Source: Parastagonospora avenae f. sp. tritici 18332-5
Lineage: Eukaryota; Ascomycota; Dothideomycetes; Pleosporales; Phaeosphaeriaceae
DNA length: 22,778 nucleotides
NCBI GenBank assembly: GCA_022559985.1
Contig: JAFJTR010000171.1
Span: forward strand, 1-22,778
Direction of reading: 5' to 3'
Shown here: one piece after another, positions 1 through 10,699 of the stretch
How the letters are laid out: every line of letters begins with the position of its first letter
Numbering within the stretch: the stretch's first letter is position 1
Program-made: the position numbers and the translations under genes
Notes under the pieces: generated by a model
Database searches by the model: none
What the model was told of the DNA's origin: nothing
The model's input: the letters and a program-made list of their open reading frames with translations, nothing else

Positions 1-24
1 AAGCGCAGCCTCAATTGGGCTCAT
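1..24 (-). CDS. Start of a Fot1/pogo-type (Tc1-mariner) transposase, cut by the window edge
   Basis: Only the first eight codons lie in the window: an ATG at 24-22 on the minus strand followed by MSPIEAAL. That N-terminus is characteristic of fungal DDE transposases of the Fot1/pogo group, which start this way and continue into a CENP-B-like helix-turn-helix. The start codon sits in a good fungal context (A at -3). The rest, including the DDE catalytic domain, is outside the window, so the element may be intact or broken. The match is short, so the call rests on recognition of the motif and remains tentative. Confidence 0.4.
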
Positions 25-850
25 ATTGATAGAGATATCGCGTGTTGAAAGTGGGGTGCTGCATTGATTTTGGTGATCGAATCGGTGGTTACGCCGTCCG
101 CCTCGGTTAGCTTGGCACACCAGAACACGAAATCGTCGGAACCGAGACAATAGAAGTACACAGACAACGAGCATCAATATCATCAAAATTATATCACTAC
201 TATCTTATCATATTATCTGACACGAAGACGCAGGTTTTTTTGATAGAGACTTAGGAGGGAAGCGGGATCTGTTATGAAGGGCCTCTCAACAGATCAGTGA
301 TATTAATAGCGACAAACATTGGTGATACTCGAATAAGGTAGACGATCATTTCTATTCCAAACGCGAGCTTGGGGAAGCTTTGTTCCCTCGTCTCGATGAA
401 GATGACAGCGTGTCAAATCGTATTGCCGTCTCAATCTTTCAGTGGACTTCGCAAAATGTGCTCTCACTGAAAAAATTGCTGAAAATGTAATGCACCCTGT
501 TTTCTTATCGCCGGTGATTCTCGTCCCCGTAAGGATGATACTTGATGACGGGCCGCGCCACTGCCGTCATTCTCAGCCTGCCTGGCCACACACGCACATT
601 TGGAGTGAAGATTTAGTTCGAATTCCACCTTGGTCTCCGACACAGGCGCATAAGTTTAGTACAACTGTCGATTCGTTTGAAAGTTTTCTGGACATGGCGC
701 ACTGACGTATGGAACTGCTCTATTCTGCCGACATGCGCTGGCGAAAAAGAAGTGTCCTTTCAATCACATTCTGATTTCAATCACCTACTCCTTCAGCTGC
801 TAGGCTGAGATATGCGATCATATCTGGGGAACCGATGAAATTTTAAAAGG
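25..850. other. Non-coding flank, AT-rich in part; may include the transposon terminal region
   Basis: If the transposase call is right, the 5' untranslated part and terminal inverted repeat of that element should lie in roughly the first 150-200 bases. I cannot fix the end without the other terminus. The part around 175-260 is AT-rich with short poly-T and ATC/ATT runs. An 87-codon open frame at 442-705 shows no recognisable motif and no splice structure. I see no convincing gene here. Confidence 0.4.
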
Positions 851-950
851 GTATGTCGTGTACAGTCTACGTCAGGAGGTCAGCACTATTTGAACAATAT
901 GGAAATAAGTCTTACACCGTGATCTCGTCTACATGTGATGATCTACATGA

Positions 951-1379
951 TTACCACGTGTGTCTCTTCGTCGGAGCAGACCCACGAGTCTTTGTATCAG
1001 AAGGAAAAAAGAACACGTTCGTGCTGTTGGCGATCTCCACATGGTTATTTTCCTTGTAGATGCCTGTATTGAAGCGCCCAGTGATTTGCGAATTCGTACT
1101 GACGGCAATGATGTGACCAGTTTTGCCAGATAGATCACAGACGCTTCTGTCAAGACGCTTATCCCCCAACAGCAGCTTGATAAACATGGCTGCTGGGCCA
1201 AGCAAGAACATTGGAGAAACTTTGTGGGTCAGATTGGAGGATGAAGGATTGTGTATCTTAACGTACACATGAAAGGCAGAAGATATGTGTACATATCTTT
1301 CATACGGGTGCGTATTCGAAACGATGTTGATTAAGTAGCACCGTGACTTGAAAGGGGAACACAACTTAATATGCCGCAT
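951..1379 (-). CDS. Unrecognised 142-codon open frame, possibly chance
   Basis: This is the longest uninterrupted frame in the first 2.5 kb. The predicted protein is about 142 aa with a hydrophobic patch near residues 59-70 (MFLLGPAAMFIK) and a Gly/Asn/Thr-rich second half. I recognise no domain, signal peptide or intron signal. It could be a lineage-specific gene, a decayed fragment or a chance frame. It overlaps other short frames, and neither neighbour gives a functional hint. It is listed only because the frame is long for this composition. Confidence 0.15.
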   Translation of the reverse strand: MRHIKLCSPFKSRCYLINIVSNTHPYERYVHISSAFHVYVKIHNPSSSNLTHKVSPMFLLGPAAMFIKLLLGDKRLDRSVCDLSGKTGHIIAVSTNSQITGRFNTGIYKENNHVEIANSTNVFFFPSDTKTRGSAPTKRHTW

Positions 1380-2594
1380 GTATTATTGGTGCTTGGTCGA
1401 CATTATGTCTTTGACTCTTTGGTCACTCGCCATCTCCTGAGGCCCAAACCTATTCTCTCCGAGGATACATAGCAACCTAGCAACTAGCGACCCACGAACA
1501 GGCGGAAGCGATGCGTGTAGCGATTTCTGTGATATGTCCGGAACCGAGTTGAACAAAAGACGACTGCGCCCGTGGTCATTTCGCAACCACATACACTAGC
1601 AAGATCTACGTTGGTAGCTATTTGGGCACAACTGAATGCAGCAAACTACCATACCCCCGTGACGGCCCGGTCCAAGCACTGATAAGCCTGTGAGCTGACG
1701 TCTGTTGACTCTAGTTTGCAAGGCTCCCATATGGCAGCTCTACAGTATTCACCACAGCGGGTGACCTGTTGTATTTGTCTCTCCGAATGCGAGGCAGCTT
1801 TGCAGCGCCATCGGACCGGTCGACGCCCAACGGGTCGGGGTTGGCGGGCACGACTCAGCAGCGTGAAGAACCGATTAGGCACGAGCAGTCGTCACTGCAA
1901 CTTCTCACCGGTCATTCGCGGAACCTAGACATCTATGGATACTATGTGCTTGATCTGAAATTCGATCCATTGTACCGCATTTGCAGTGTGGAGGTGCATG
2001 GGCTGTGATTACTGTTCTATCGCGGCGCCCCAGAGTCGGATCGGCAGAGGATAACCGACAGAGGAGACTCACTGTCCAGATATGCGTCGACGGCATAGCG
2101 TTCCAGCAGAGGAAATTTCAGTGTGTGCTCTCTGCTGTCCATTCAGTTCACGTTCTTTGGGACATTGCCACTGCTTGCTTTTAGAAAGTAGATCGAGGCC
2201 TAGGCCCACAAAGCTACATGCAAGGCGGGGTCTTCAGCCTTCCCAATACTTCCATGCATGAACCTGTTCTGACCGGGCACGTTCAGGCTTTGCGAGCTTA
2301 TCCTGTACTATACCCTCGCCAGATTGGCGTTTGTCTCGTTGCTCAACCTGACATGAGCGTTGTCGCCACTGAGTCGATTGTGTTTGGTCCTGCCTGAAGC
2401 TGGCCTTGCGACTGTGTGCGCGATTAATGCCATGCAGTCGTTGCGTTGCACAAAGGGTTCAGGTATTTTCATTCAGTGTGCTGACGTCTTCTAGCACTAT
2501 GTAGCATTGGAGCCTGGTGGCTTCTTATAAGTTCAGCCTGCCTCACATCGATTTCATGTCCACCATTCCCTTCTAATCGTGCGGATTGCTCACC
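1380..2594. other. Stretch with no supported gene
   Basis: Several 60-80 codon frames overlap on both strands, none with a recognisable domain or a convincing start and splice structure. Sequence composition is ordinary. The last 100-150 bases may contain the promoter of the small gene that starts at 2595. I see no repeat, tRNA or transposon signature. Confidence 0.5.
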
Positions 2595-3071
2595 ATGTAT
2601 GAGAATCATCCAACGAGAACTCTAGAGCCCCTGGAACCAAACACCGTACAAGCTCAATCGCCGCAACCAAGTCAAATTATGGTTCTGTACGAGGGAGTCG
2701 AGACGCAGTCGGTACGTTCATGATGCCATCATTCACTGCCCGTATGTTTTTTTGATACGCAACTGTGGACGCTTACGTTAGGTCAGAGTCCTTCAAACAG
2801 ACCGCATGCAGCCAAAGAGAGACCCAAGCAGACTGCCAAACCCAATGAAACTGCCTCAGAGGCGGCCACAGAGTCGCTGGAGATCGGTTCCGGTGCAACT
2901 ACTGGTAGCATCAGCCTCAACAATAGCAAAGGGAAGTCAAGCAACAGCAATGCAAACTCCGGCATCGAGTTTGACGGAGCTGGATCTGCAAAGATCAAAG
3001 GTACGACTGGCGGTATAAAGGCGACGGAGGTCCATCAGGCGAACTCGGGAATTTCACGTCGTAGCAATTAA
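2595..3071 (+). CDS. Small spliced hypothetical protein, low-complexity C-terminal part
   Basis: The ATG at 2595 is in an excellent context (CACCATG). Exon 1 (2595-2711) gives 39 codons and ends at a donor GTACGT. The intron 2712-2786 (75 nt) has a CTTAC branch-like site ten bases before the acceptor GTCAG. Exon 2 (2787-3071) adds 94 codons, for a total of 133 aa. Splicing in phase 0 joins exon 1 to the frame with strongly biased composition (Ser, Asn, Gly, Ala and Thr rich, for example GKSSNSNANSG), which suggests a disordered protein. No domain, signal peptide or membrane segment is visible. An alternative acceptor at 2781 would lead into a different frame ending at 3018. Function is unknown. 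The HET gene 630 bp downstream lies on the same strand but need not be related. Confidence 0.4.
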
Positions 3072-3699
3072 GTGTTACGGACGGTACGGTCCGTACCTGA
3101 TGAAGGCTAGTTCGTGCTACTGGAGAACGCAGGAAGACGTATTGTGCTGAGATGATTTCGCGCATTACGCTATGTTTCATCCAAAAAAGTATGCAATCAA
3201 ATTGGGACCCACTGATGCCATGTGCGATTCATGCTTACCCACCATGTCGCTCATGCACAGAGAACAGTGAATTCGAGCCTAGTCTACTTTCGCACCCATC
3301 GCGCGGGGCACAGCCTTTCGTTCGGTGGAGGTGACCTATGTTTGTGTCTCCCCACTAACTGACACAGTACTCATTACCTCTCACAAGTGTGCTTTGTGGG
3401 GCGCGATGCAGCCTGTGATGTGCTTTTATAAAGTCCGGCACTTCATTCTGCGCAATGTGGTGCCTGGGTCGCGCATTGGGCCTCAACAAGTACCAGGAGC
3501 TCTCAAGGGAGAGTTCGCCAGCCTTGAAAACCCAGCCAGTCGAACTAGACGTCAGCTCGAGAAGCCTTTGCCACTGCCTCGTCTTCGACTTCGACGCAGA
3601 TAGTACACCTAAACATTCACATACATTGTTCCCGACTGCTTCAAACATAGGCTCCACATTTACCTCGGCTCGTCGCAAGTACCACTCGTTCCAGCGCGC
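3072..3699. other. Intergenic region upstream of the HET gene
   Basis: Frames of 90-116 codons overlap on both strands (3325-3742) but show no recognisable domain and end abruptly. The most economical reading is the HET gene's promoter and leader. No clear TATA box stands out close to the ATG at 3700. Confidence 0.4.
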
Positions 3700-4698
3700 A
3701 TGCATCTCTTGCAGTGTGAACCGACTGGCAATTTCAGCCTAGCTTTCTTCCACGCCAGCGATAGACTTCCATCCTACGCTATATTATCGCATACCTGGGG
3801 CAGACATGAAGACGAAGTTTCCTTCAAGGATATGGCCGATGGCAAAGGCAAAGACAAGGCAGGATACCGAAAGGTTCGATTTTGCTACGACCAAGCAGCC
3901 CGGGATGGGCTACAATACTTTTGGATAGACACATGCTGCATCGACAGATCCAGCAGCGCGGAGCTTACAGAGGCTATCAACTCCATGTTCCGATACTACC
4001 AAAACGCAAGGCGATGCTACGCATATTTATCCGATGTTCGGAAAGACGAAGGTTGGAGGGAAAGCTTCCGAAGAAGCCGATGGTTTACACGCGGGTGGAC
4101 TTTGCAGGAGCTCCTCGCACCAATGAGCATTATGTTCTTCTCCGTGGAGGGCAACAAGCTGGGAGATCGAACGTTGCTGCGGCATGAAATCTATGAAGTG
4201 ACACGTATTCCAGAACATGTCCTCGGGGGGAGCTCGTTGGCCAACGTGAGCGTCGAAGAACGCCTATCCTGGGCGGACGCTCGAAACACCAAACGAGAAG
4301 AAGATCGGGCATACTCCCTTCTTGGCATCTTCGGTGTCAATATGCCGCTCGTGTACGGAGAGGGACAGGCGAACGCTTTCAGACGCCTCAAGCGAGAGAT
4401 CAAAATGGCTTCGATGGGTGTGTAGCTCCTCCAAATGCATTAAGCACTGCGCAAACTGGACCCACGCTAACAACTCGAGCTTTTGCGACTAGCAGATGAA
4501 GACATAATTTTCATTACCCCGAGTAATGACCCCTATCGAGCGCGTCCACTGGGCCCACGTTTCGAGGTTGCCGGAAGAACGGGGAATATCCTAATCGAAG
4601 GCCACGCAACGGATGCAAATACTGGTATATGCTATGGTAGCAATGTACGTCAGGCGCCTCTTGTACAGGAGAAACTCTTCCATCGGTTATGCTTCTAA
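3700..4698 (+). CDS. HET-domain (heterokaryon incompatibility) protein
   Basis: Exon 1 is 3700-4417 and exon 2 is 4493-4698, separated by a 75-nt intron (GTGTGT donor, GCTAAC branch, CTAG acceptor); the protein is 307 aa. Typical HET blocks are all present: YAILSHTWG (residues 26-34), YFWIDTCCID (73-82), SSAELTEAINSM (85-96), YAYLSDV (108-114), RWFTRGWTLQELLAP (127-141) and, near 202-226, an EEDRAYSLLGIFG...LVYGEG block. The start fits the usual HET N-terminus, a short MxLL strand followed about 20 residues later by the PxYAILSHTWG core. HET domains trigger cell death when unlike hyphae fuse and are common in large, fast-evolving families; this is family knowledge. Exon 2 is a short tail with no repeat (WD40, ankyrin, TPR) or STAND module, so the protein is a small HET form. 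It looks intact. Confidence 0.85.
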
Positions 4699-4825
4699 AA
4701 GCCCAATAGATACGAGACGCGGGACGTTCAGCGACAATCTCAGGCTGCACAGGCTCTATTAATGCCACGAACAATGCACATAACCTCAACACTGGGATCT
4801 CTGTACACGACCTTGGACACTTGAA

Positions 4826-6235
4826 CTAGTACTTGTCCACCGTCACATATTCATCTTCTATCGAACACAAACAATGGTTCTTTATCCTCGTGTCCGATCC
4901 ACACGATGTACAGAAGTAAAGGCAGCCTTTGGGTAGTGTCTCGACTTGGAAGTCACCTGCACCAGGAATGACCTTGACTTGGCTGGCGTGCTTGAGCAAT
5001 TCTACATATATTTGGCACTTGTCGTCCAGCTCTTTCAGAATGCTGAGATCTGTGGGGCTGCGGTCACCTATCTGACTTTCGAAGCACCACCGGACATTCG
5101 CGAAGAGAAGCTGATGAATGCGTCCGTCACCCTCTACCTCGAAGCCACCGTTTGGCTTCATGGTCAGCCTCACGTCTCAGATGGTGAGAAGCGGTAGCGT
5201 GCAGTCTCGCCCTAGTACAGGATCGATGCATCTGAGGAGCAAATCGCTCGTGACTCGGTCTTTCTTTCCGCTGAGAGTATAATGGTGCAGACTGGGACAA
5301 CGATCCGGGAAAAATTCCTTGTCGTACCTCCAGTAATTATGGAGGAGGTAACAATCGTCTAGTACCACGTGAAGAGAAGTCAGATCCGGGGTCCAGATTC
5401 GGCCGTTAGATATGTATTGAGATCTTAATGCGAAAGTATGGTGCTTCAGGGTCGGACATTCTACCTGGAAGAAAGGCTCACCCACTGCCGTGGCGTCCGT
5501 GAATGCTTCGTAGTTGACGTTCAGGAAGACGATGTCTTCGAGTGCATCTTTGACTTTTACAGCCACGAGCGTGCTCTGTATGATCTGGTAACTCGTTAGC
5601 GGTGTCGCGATCATCAGATGTGTCGTCCACCTCCTTTAACATAAGATCGCTCACTCACGTGCAACGGCTCGGGCGTCAAGGCGAGACAACGAATGATGCT
5701 TGAAATGTTGGCCGATTTTACAGCCCTTGGGATGGCTCCCATACTGCGACATACCTCAACCCCTGCAAATGAATGTTCGAACTCGAGGTGCAGTCCGTAT
5801 AATCGACACCAGAGTGGTGCGCAGATGATTCAGAAGACATGCGCTTCAAGCACCGATTTCCGCACGTACCTCGTTCATGTCTTCCATGCCCATCTTGAGG
5901 AACATTTTGCGCGTATTGAACGTCAGACATGCCAATGTGCCAGAGACATCGAGCAGTGCAACGAGCGCAGCCAAGTCGCTTAAAGGCTCTTGTCGTAATT
6001 CTGTAGGAACGTCTTGAACAATGCGCACGAATGAGTGCGAAGGTGATCTACAAAGTCTTTTGCTCGTCAAGCGTATATTGTAGATATCTATCCTTTCTGA
6101 TTTAGTAGAAACAGGCAACGCGAAGAGCTGCTTTAGATCTTGCGAGGAGAGTAGGTAACCGAGGATTTTCTCGTGGAGCTCACGCGGTAGGCTTTCCTTG
6201 TCGAACGATGTTGGATGCAGACTAAGATTACGTCC
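4826..6235 (-). pseudogene. F-box protein, broken by stops and a frame change
   Basis: Reading from 6235 downwards, the frame gives an F-box core LPRELHEKILGYLL at about 6190-6149, then IRLTSKRLC, consistent with a substrate adaptor of SCF ubiquitin ligases. It continues to MNEVRAEIGA and stops at TGA 5848-5846. A +1 frame resumes beside it, with another TGA at 5832-5830, and carries a coding-like stretch to IIRCLALTPEPLH. A well-formed 74-nt intron follows (5658-5585, GTGAGT donor, GCTAAC branch, CCAG acceptor). The last exon runs to 4826 but is cut by an in-frame TGA at 5179-5177, explicable as CGA to TGA. No ATG exists in the first frame after the upstream TGA at 6238-6236. The original protein was probably about 440-450 aa. 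An unseen first exon or a sequencing error cannot be excluded, but several lesions argue for a pseudogene. Confidence 0.65.
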
Positions 6236-6238
6236 TCA

Positions 6239-7214
6239 ACGTTCGTTCTTGAAATACAACCGGGATGGGCTGTTTACCAAAAGGCGACCACTTTGGTCTG
6301 ACCGTCCGCGCAGATGCGGTTGCTGGCGAACTGCAAGGCGACCTCGGGAAGACCAACACCAAATATCCGGAACACTTTATCGAGCAACGCGCAATTCGAT
6401 TGAGTCTAACGTTGTGAAAGATTGGTGGGAATTGAAAAGTGCTAAGATTGTATCTGCGCGTGCCTAGACTGTCGATCACACCTTCGCCTTCGGACCGACT
6501 GCCAATTCGCGGTCACGGCTCACCTTCTCGGACGTTCACACGCGAGTCAGCAGGGAACTAGAGAGTCTCTTCCAAGACTCTTCTCAGTTACTAGCAGCAT
6601 CCCGCTGACAGTCGCTCAGATTGCAAACGATATCTAGCAGATTGTGAACGGCGTTCATTCACGATCAGTGGTTACATTTCTAGCTACAGTGAGTGAAGGC
6701 ACATGATAGTACAAGTAGGACTAGAGAAAAATGCATGTTCAAACCGGGGGCTTTTCAGAACCAGATTTCCCCCACCTACTTAGATTCCCAGCTAGGCACG
6801 TGTGGGAGATTCTGCGAACGAATTTGTCTTCTTTTTATTGGCGTGTGCTACATGGCAAAACAACTTTTGCATCAGTGGGCTTTACTTTTTAGATTACAAA
6901 GCCGCGTCAAAGGCCAATGAGCTTGCCAGATGTGATCGAGACATGGCACTCATTTTTCGGAGTTCTTCAGGATGCCTTTGGAAGAAGTACTTTCTGATGG
7001 GTTGTCAGACAAGCGACAAGATGCTCACCTGAGTCGGTATCACTACACTATCTAACCCGGGAGCTCCATCTACAATTGCAAAAAATTGCTGTCTTCACTT
7101 TGAACAAGTTAGCGTGGCTAGGACGGGATGTTGAGATCCATCTCAGGTGTGCCGATTTGGAGTGTGTACCGAAAATTTTCACGATACTTTCGAACGCTGG
7201 CATTCTGTGAGCAC
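6239..7214. other. Region without a supported gene
   Basis: Minus-strand 6297-6404 contains a short coding-like piece (VFRIFGVGLPEVALQF) ending in TGG TAA. It could be a missing first exon of the F-box gene or the tail of another decayed gene, but the join to the F-box frame is not convincing. The remaining frames (for example 6693-7032 on the plus strand) show no domain. I see no repeats or RNA genes. Confidence 0.4.
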
Positions 7215-7804
7215 TCAAATATACACCAGCTTCAGGATGCCACCAATGGCTCCACAAATGTAGTTGATCAGTGTTGTCAACCTTCTCAAGGTTGTCGAAC
7301 GCACAGCTTTATCAAATTCGATAGCTGGTAAAAGAATTTCCGCAGGGTCGTATCTCGCGAGGATAAACCCTAGACACTCCTCACGGCTTTGCAAGTACCG
7401 CGTGCATCCGCCGGATGAAGCTATATTCGTCGAACAGCCAAGTCGCGCATGTGAAGTAAGCGCTCATTTGGCGCTTCATGCTGCGCGGATCTGATGGTTC
7501 CGGCTTACTCTGATATGCACCTGGATATTGGCGTAAGCACGGATAAGCTTTGGATTGAACATGGTACTCCAAACTGACTATCTGCCGATCGACCAAGTGC
7601 ATGAAGACTGAGTCCATGATGCCGGTTCATCCTCCCACCATGCCTTTGCCCTGCAAAGCTCTCGAGGGCAGCTTTCATGCAAACTAAGGTTCTCATATTT
7701 GTGTTGTGTTTTTCCAACAAGACCATGATTGCGCATTCCAAACGTGACAGATGTGCGACCATGTTCATAACGGAATTCGCATTTTCTTGGATTTCTCCGG
7801 TCAT
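7215..7804 (-). pseudogene. Unrecognised gene with coding pieces in shifted frames
   Basis: Three consecutive minus-strand pieces look coding but lie in different frames. The first starts at 7804 (TGEIQENANSVMNMVAHL) and reads to about 7640. The second, 7617-7381, contains YFTCATWLFDEYSFIRR and ends at a TGA. The third, about 7390-7215, contains REECLGFILARYDPAEILL and ends ICGAIGGILKLVYI before TGA 7217-7215. The second and third pieces overlap at the TGA, so a one-base frameshift there would join them. I found no good introns at the joins. I do not recognise the family. Together the pieces would encode about 190-200 aa, mostly helical and charged, with a hydrophobic C-terminal tail. It is probably a decayed gene; a poorly predicted spliced gene is the alternative. 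Confidence 0.4.
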
Positions 7805-8446
7805 TTCGCCCTGGGCACATCATCATGACATCGCCGAGGTAGATGCGCCAATACATACTGAGGAACGTTGTGACGGGGGGATGCCAAGCCATTGCCACTT
7901 GTGTTGGGTGCGTGTTGGTAATATCACTTCTCGTATTCGCCATCAAGCGGTTCGCATGGAACATACGGCTCGAGCTACTCCCCTACTTTTGCATCATTTT
8001 AGTTATGATGGTTAAAGCCAAGGGCTATCTCATTACGAACCCTCTGTAGGCCTGCATTCATGCCATTAATGGGAAAATGCCGTGACCGCAGAGCTTGCTT
8101 TCCTATGGGAAAACATCCCTAGGAGCTGGACGCACTGAGCAGACGAGACTCAAAGTCAGACTCTAATCGTGGAACCAAATTAAGTTCCATCGTAAGTACT
8201 GAGTAATATCGGTAGCATCACTTATTCCCGGGGAGCAACGGTCACGAAGGAAGGCATCATAAAATATAATCTATGCATATGTGAAAAGCAGTAGATGAGG
8301 CAAATGTGATCTCGAATGGAACGGCCGCGAATGCGACATTGATTGGATAACTGTCTAAACAAAGAATGACCCTCAGGATCAGCTGATCAATGCGAAAGGC
8401 TTGACAGGTTGATTTATATACAGAAAAGTGATTACTACATCTCCAT
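7805..8446. other. Intergenic, downstream of the chitinase
   Basis: Frames on both strands between 7805 and 8060 are short and overlap; a hydrophobic plus-strand frame at 7843-8049 has no supporting context. From 8060 to 8446 I see nothing coding. The last 200 bases should contain the chitinase 3' untranslated region and polyadenylation signal (the gene ends at 8447 on the minus strand). Confidence 0.45.
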
Positions 8447-9852
8447 CTACTGGAAGACGGTGGCGTTTGCGGCTCCAGCAATGTTGTAGTACTTGGACTT
8501 GGGGTAGTACAGGTTGTTCTTGTTCTGCTTCAGGCCGGCGGAGCCACCGAGCTGCTTCACAACGGTCGAGATGATGCTCTTGTCGTTGGAGACGGGGAGA
8601 TCACTGGAGGAGTCCCACCACCAAGCGCCACCGAGACCCTCGGACTTGAGGAAGTCCGTCTTCCAGATAGCAGTCTTCGGAGTGTCGAAGCTGACTACCT
8701 CCTTCTTGACGGGGTCCCAGCTCCAGCTGGAGAGAGTCTCCTTGTCCTGGTAAACCTTGCTGCCGTTAAGAGGAAGAACCTTGTAGTCGAGTGTGCCAGG
8801 CTCCCAGGTACCCTCGCCGGAACCGTTGAACTTCTGGCCGAGACCGCGTTGGTCCTTGCTGAGATCGACGACGTTACCGAAAGAGCGTCCGTACAATGGC
8901 ATACCGAGGACGATCTTGCAGGGGGAAGCAACATTAGCCTTGTAGTAGTCGATGGCCTCCTTGGTGTTGAACGGCATGAACTTTTGTAAAACACTGTCCC
9001 AGCCGTCGGTGGTCTTAGTGTCAGTCTTGCTGGCGTACACGTTGCTCTGGTGGCCGGTGAAGTTGGAGAAGCCACCACCCTGGTAGTCGAAAGCCATCAA
9101 GTTCCAGTTATCGACGTACTGGTCCATCTCCTTAACGCGCAAGACGTTGTAGCGAGATGGTCCAGCGGGCGAGGAAATGCCCAGGTCGAAGTGATAGCCG
9201 TGGGCGTTAGTGGCAGCATACTCGTCGTAGGCCTGGACTGTTAGCTTTGGATGTTGTAGTTAGGGCTTTTGATTCTTACCTTGCGGCAGCGCATGACGGT
9301 GTCGAGGAAGTTAGCCGCATCGGTCGCATCCTCAGCGTACTCCCAATCAATGTCGAAGCCATCAAGTCCGAGGTCCATGATCAGCTGGAGGGAGCTGTCA
9401 CAGAACTTCTGCCTTCCGGCCTCGGTGGCGAGCGCGGGCTTGAAGTTGGCCCTCCAAGACCAACCGCCGACGGAAAGGATAACCTTGAGGTTACGGTTCT
9501 TCTGCTTCAGCTTGTAGAGCTGGTTGAAGTTACCGAGCAACTGTGATCCGTTGGTGGCGACATCTCCGGGGTACGGGAACTGAACGTCGGACCACTCGTC
9601 TGAGAGAAATACCTCGCCAGTCTTGTTGTTGACGTTGGCGAAACCGTAGTTGATCTTGGTGAGATGGTCGGCCGGGAGGTCGGTAACGAAGTGTTTGCGT
9701 CCATACATGGCCCAGTTAGTGTAGAACACCTGGGATTGGTACTGGTGACCAGTCTCGCGGGCGGCGATAACGTGGTCGCGCGGGTGCACCTTAGGAGCAG
9801 CCTGGGCGATGGACGCCAGAGAAAAGAGCGTGGTAGCGCTAGAGAAACGCAT
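8447..9852 (-). CDS. Secreted GH18 chitinase (fungal Chit42-like, subgroup A)
   Basis: Exon 1 (9852-9280) encodes 191 codons and exon 2 (9232-8447) the remaining 261, giving 452 aa. The 47-nt intron (9279-9233) has a GTAAGA donor, a GCTAAC branch and a CCAG acceptor; splicing is phase 0 and joins CRK to AYDEYAATN. Residues 1-19 form a signal peptide, followed by a short basic pro-region. The mature domain has the GH18 signatures: SVGG (127-130) and the catalytic DGFDIDWE (164-171), with Glu171 as acid/base. Later blocks include YNVLRVKEMDQYVDNW, NLMAFDYQGGG, KIVLGMPLYGRSF and GGAWWWDSSSD. No chitin-binding module or GPI signal follows. Family members hydrolyse chitin by substrate-assisted catalysis and act in wall turnover, nutrition or mycoparasitism. 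All key residues are present, so the gene looks functional. It is the only intact gene on the minus strand. Confidence 0.93.
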
Positions 9853-9957
9853 GTTGAAAAGAGAGGACGGCGGGTAGCCAAAAGTTGAGATAGAAGATCA
9901 GAAGGGGAGTGCAGTGAGCAGTGGTAGTGAATCATGCTGTAGACGTCTTCATCTATC

Positions 9958-9964
9958 TAATATA
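9958..9964 (-). promoter_or_regulatory. TATA-like element upstream of the chitinase
   Basis: On the minus strand the sequence TATATTA lies about 106 bases upstream of the chitinase ATG. Position and sequence are compatible with a core promoter and a leader of roughly 70 nt, but the element is short and was found by eye. Confidence 0.3.
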
Positions 9965-10690
9965 CTTGCCAATGGTCAGCCCAAGACGCGTTCGGGCCAT
10001 TGTTCGGTGACTGAGTCGTGGCCTGTACATTTGGCCGCAAAGCTTCCATCAGCATCGCAGATAAGGAGACCCATGTCAAACATCCGCGAGGCATTGATTG
10101 CGAAATTCCCCTTGCAAGCATAGCTAGAGAAGCGACGAAGAATCGAAGGTGTTTGTTGGTCGGGGAGGCTTCGCGCAGAGTTTATTGGTTAGCGCAAACG
10201 TAGTCGGCCCTTAGCTAAGCCTTGTTTCACGGAAATTGTTCCCAAGGTGTCAAATAATGCGCTCGCCACACGCGATTGACTTTCTGACTGGACGATGCGT
10301 CCTTGGTGCGGTGATGGTCGGAACTCTCCGCCACGGAACATTTTGCGGTAGGGCTGAGGTCAGTAAGGGACGCGTACTGTGTTCGCGAGGCTCAACGAAT
10401 GACAGGTGTTGCCAAGACGAACCGGCGCATATGTGGTGGTTGTACCCTTGTACACGCGCCCTTTTGAGTTTAAAGCTGATCTTGCGGCTTTATTTCATTG
10501 CTTACGGTTAGGGATGAGCTTGGAAGAGCAATGCCTTTAAGGGTGTATCGACCAAAATACTTCAGTGGCTCCAAAATATCTCATCTTTACAAGGCGTGAC
10601 TTCCGGAAGAACATGGCAATTTCGGTTTATACTCCACCGACACCCTCCTGGCTGCCACCAACGCCCCCCACAGTTGTTTTGCATCTTTCA
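9965..10690. other. Intergenic region between chitinase promoter and P450 remnant
   Basis: Short frames only, none with a domain or good splice signals. Part of this stretch should hold upstream regulatory sequence of the chitinase. I see no repeat, tRNA or transposon ends. The C-terminal remnant of the P450 begins near 10700. Confidence 0.45.
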
Positions 10691-10699
10691 ACGTTGCCG

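Noticed and set aside
2783..2998. A hydrophobic Leu-rich minus-strand frame as a small membrane protein
   Set aside because: It is the complement of the Ser/Asn-rich plus-strand exon. Such composition produces Leu-rich antisense frames.
5763..5869. GTACGT...GCAG as an intron in the F-box gene
   Set aside because: The donor is good, but the sequence inside still reads coding-like peptides that continue the protein (VRAEIGA before it, a Leu/Glu-rich stretch in the next frame). Removing it leads to a stop after 14 codons in a frame that lacks the conserved IIRCLALTPEP block.
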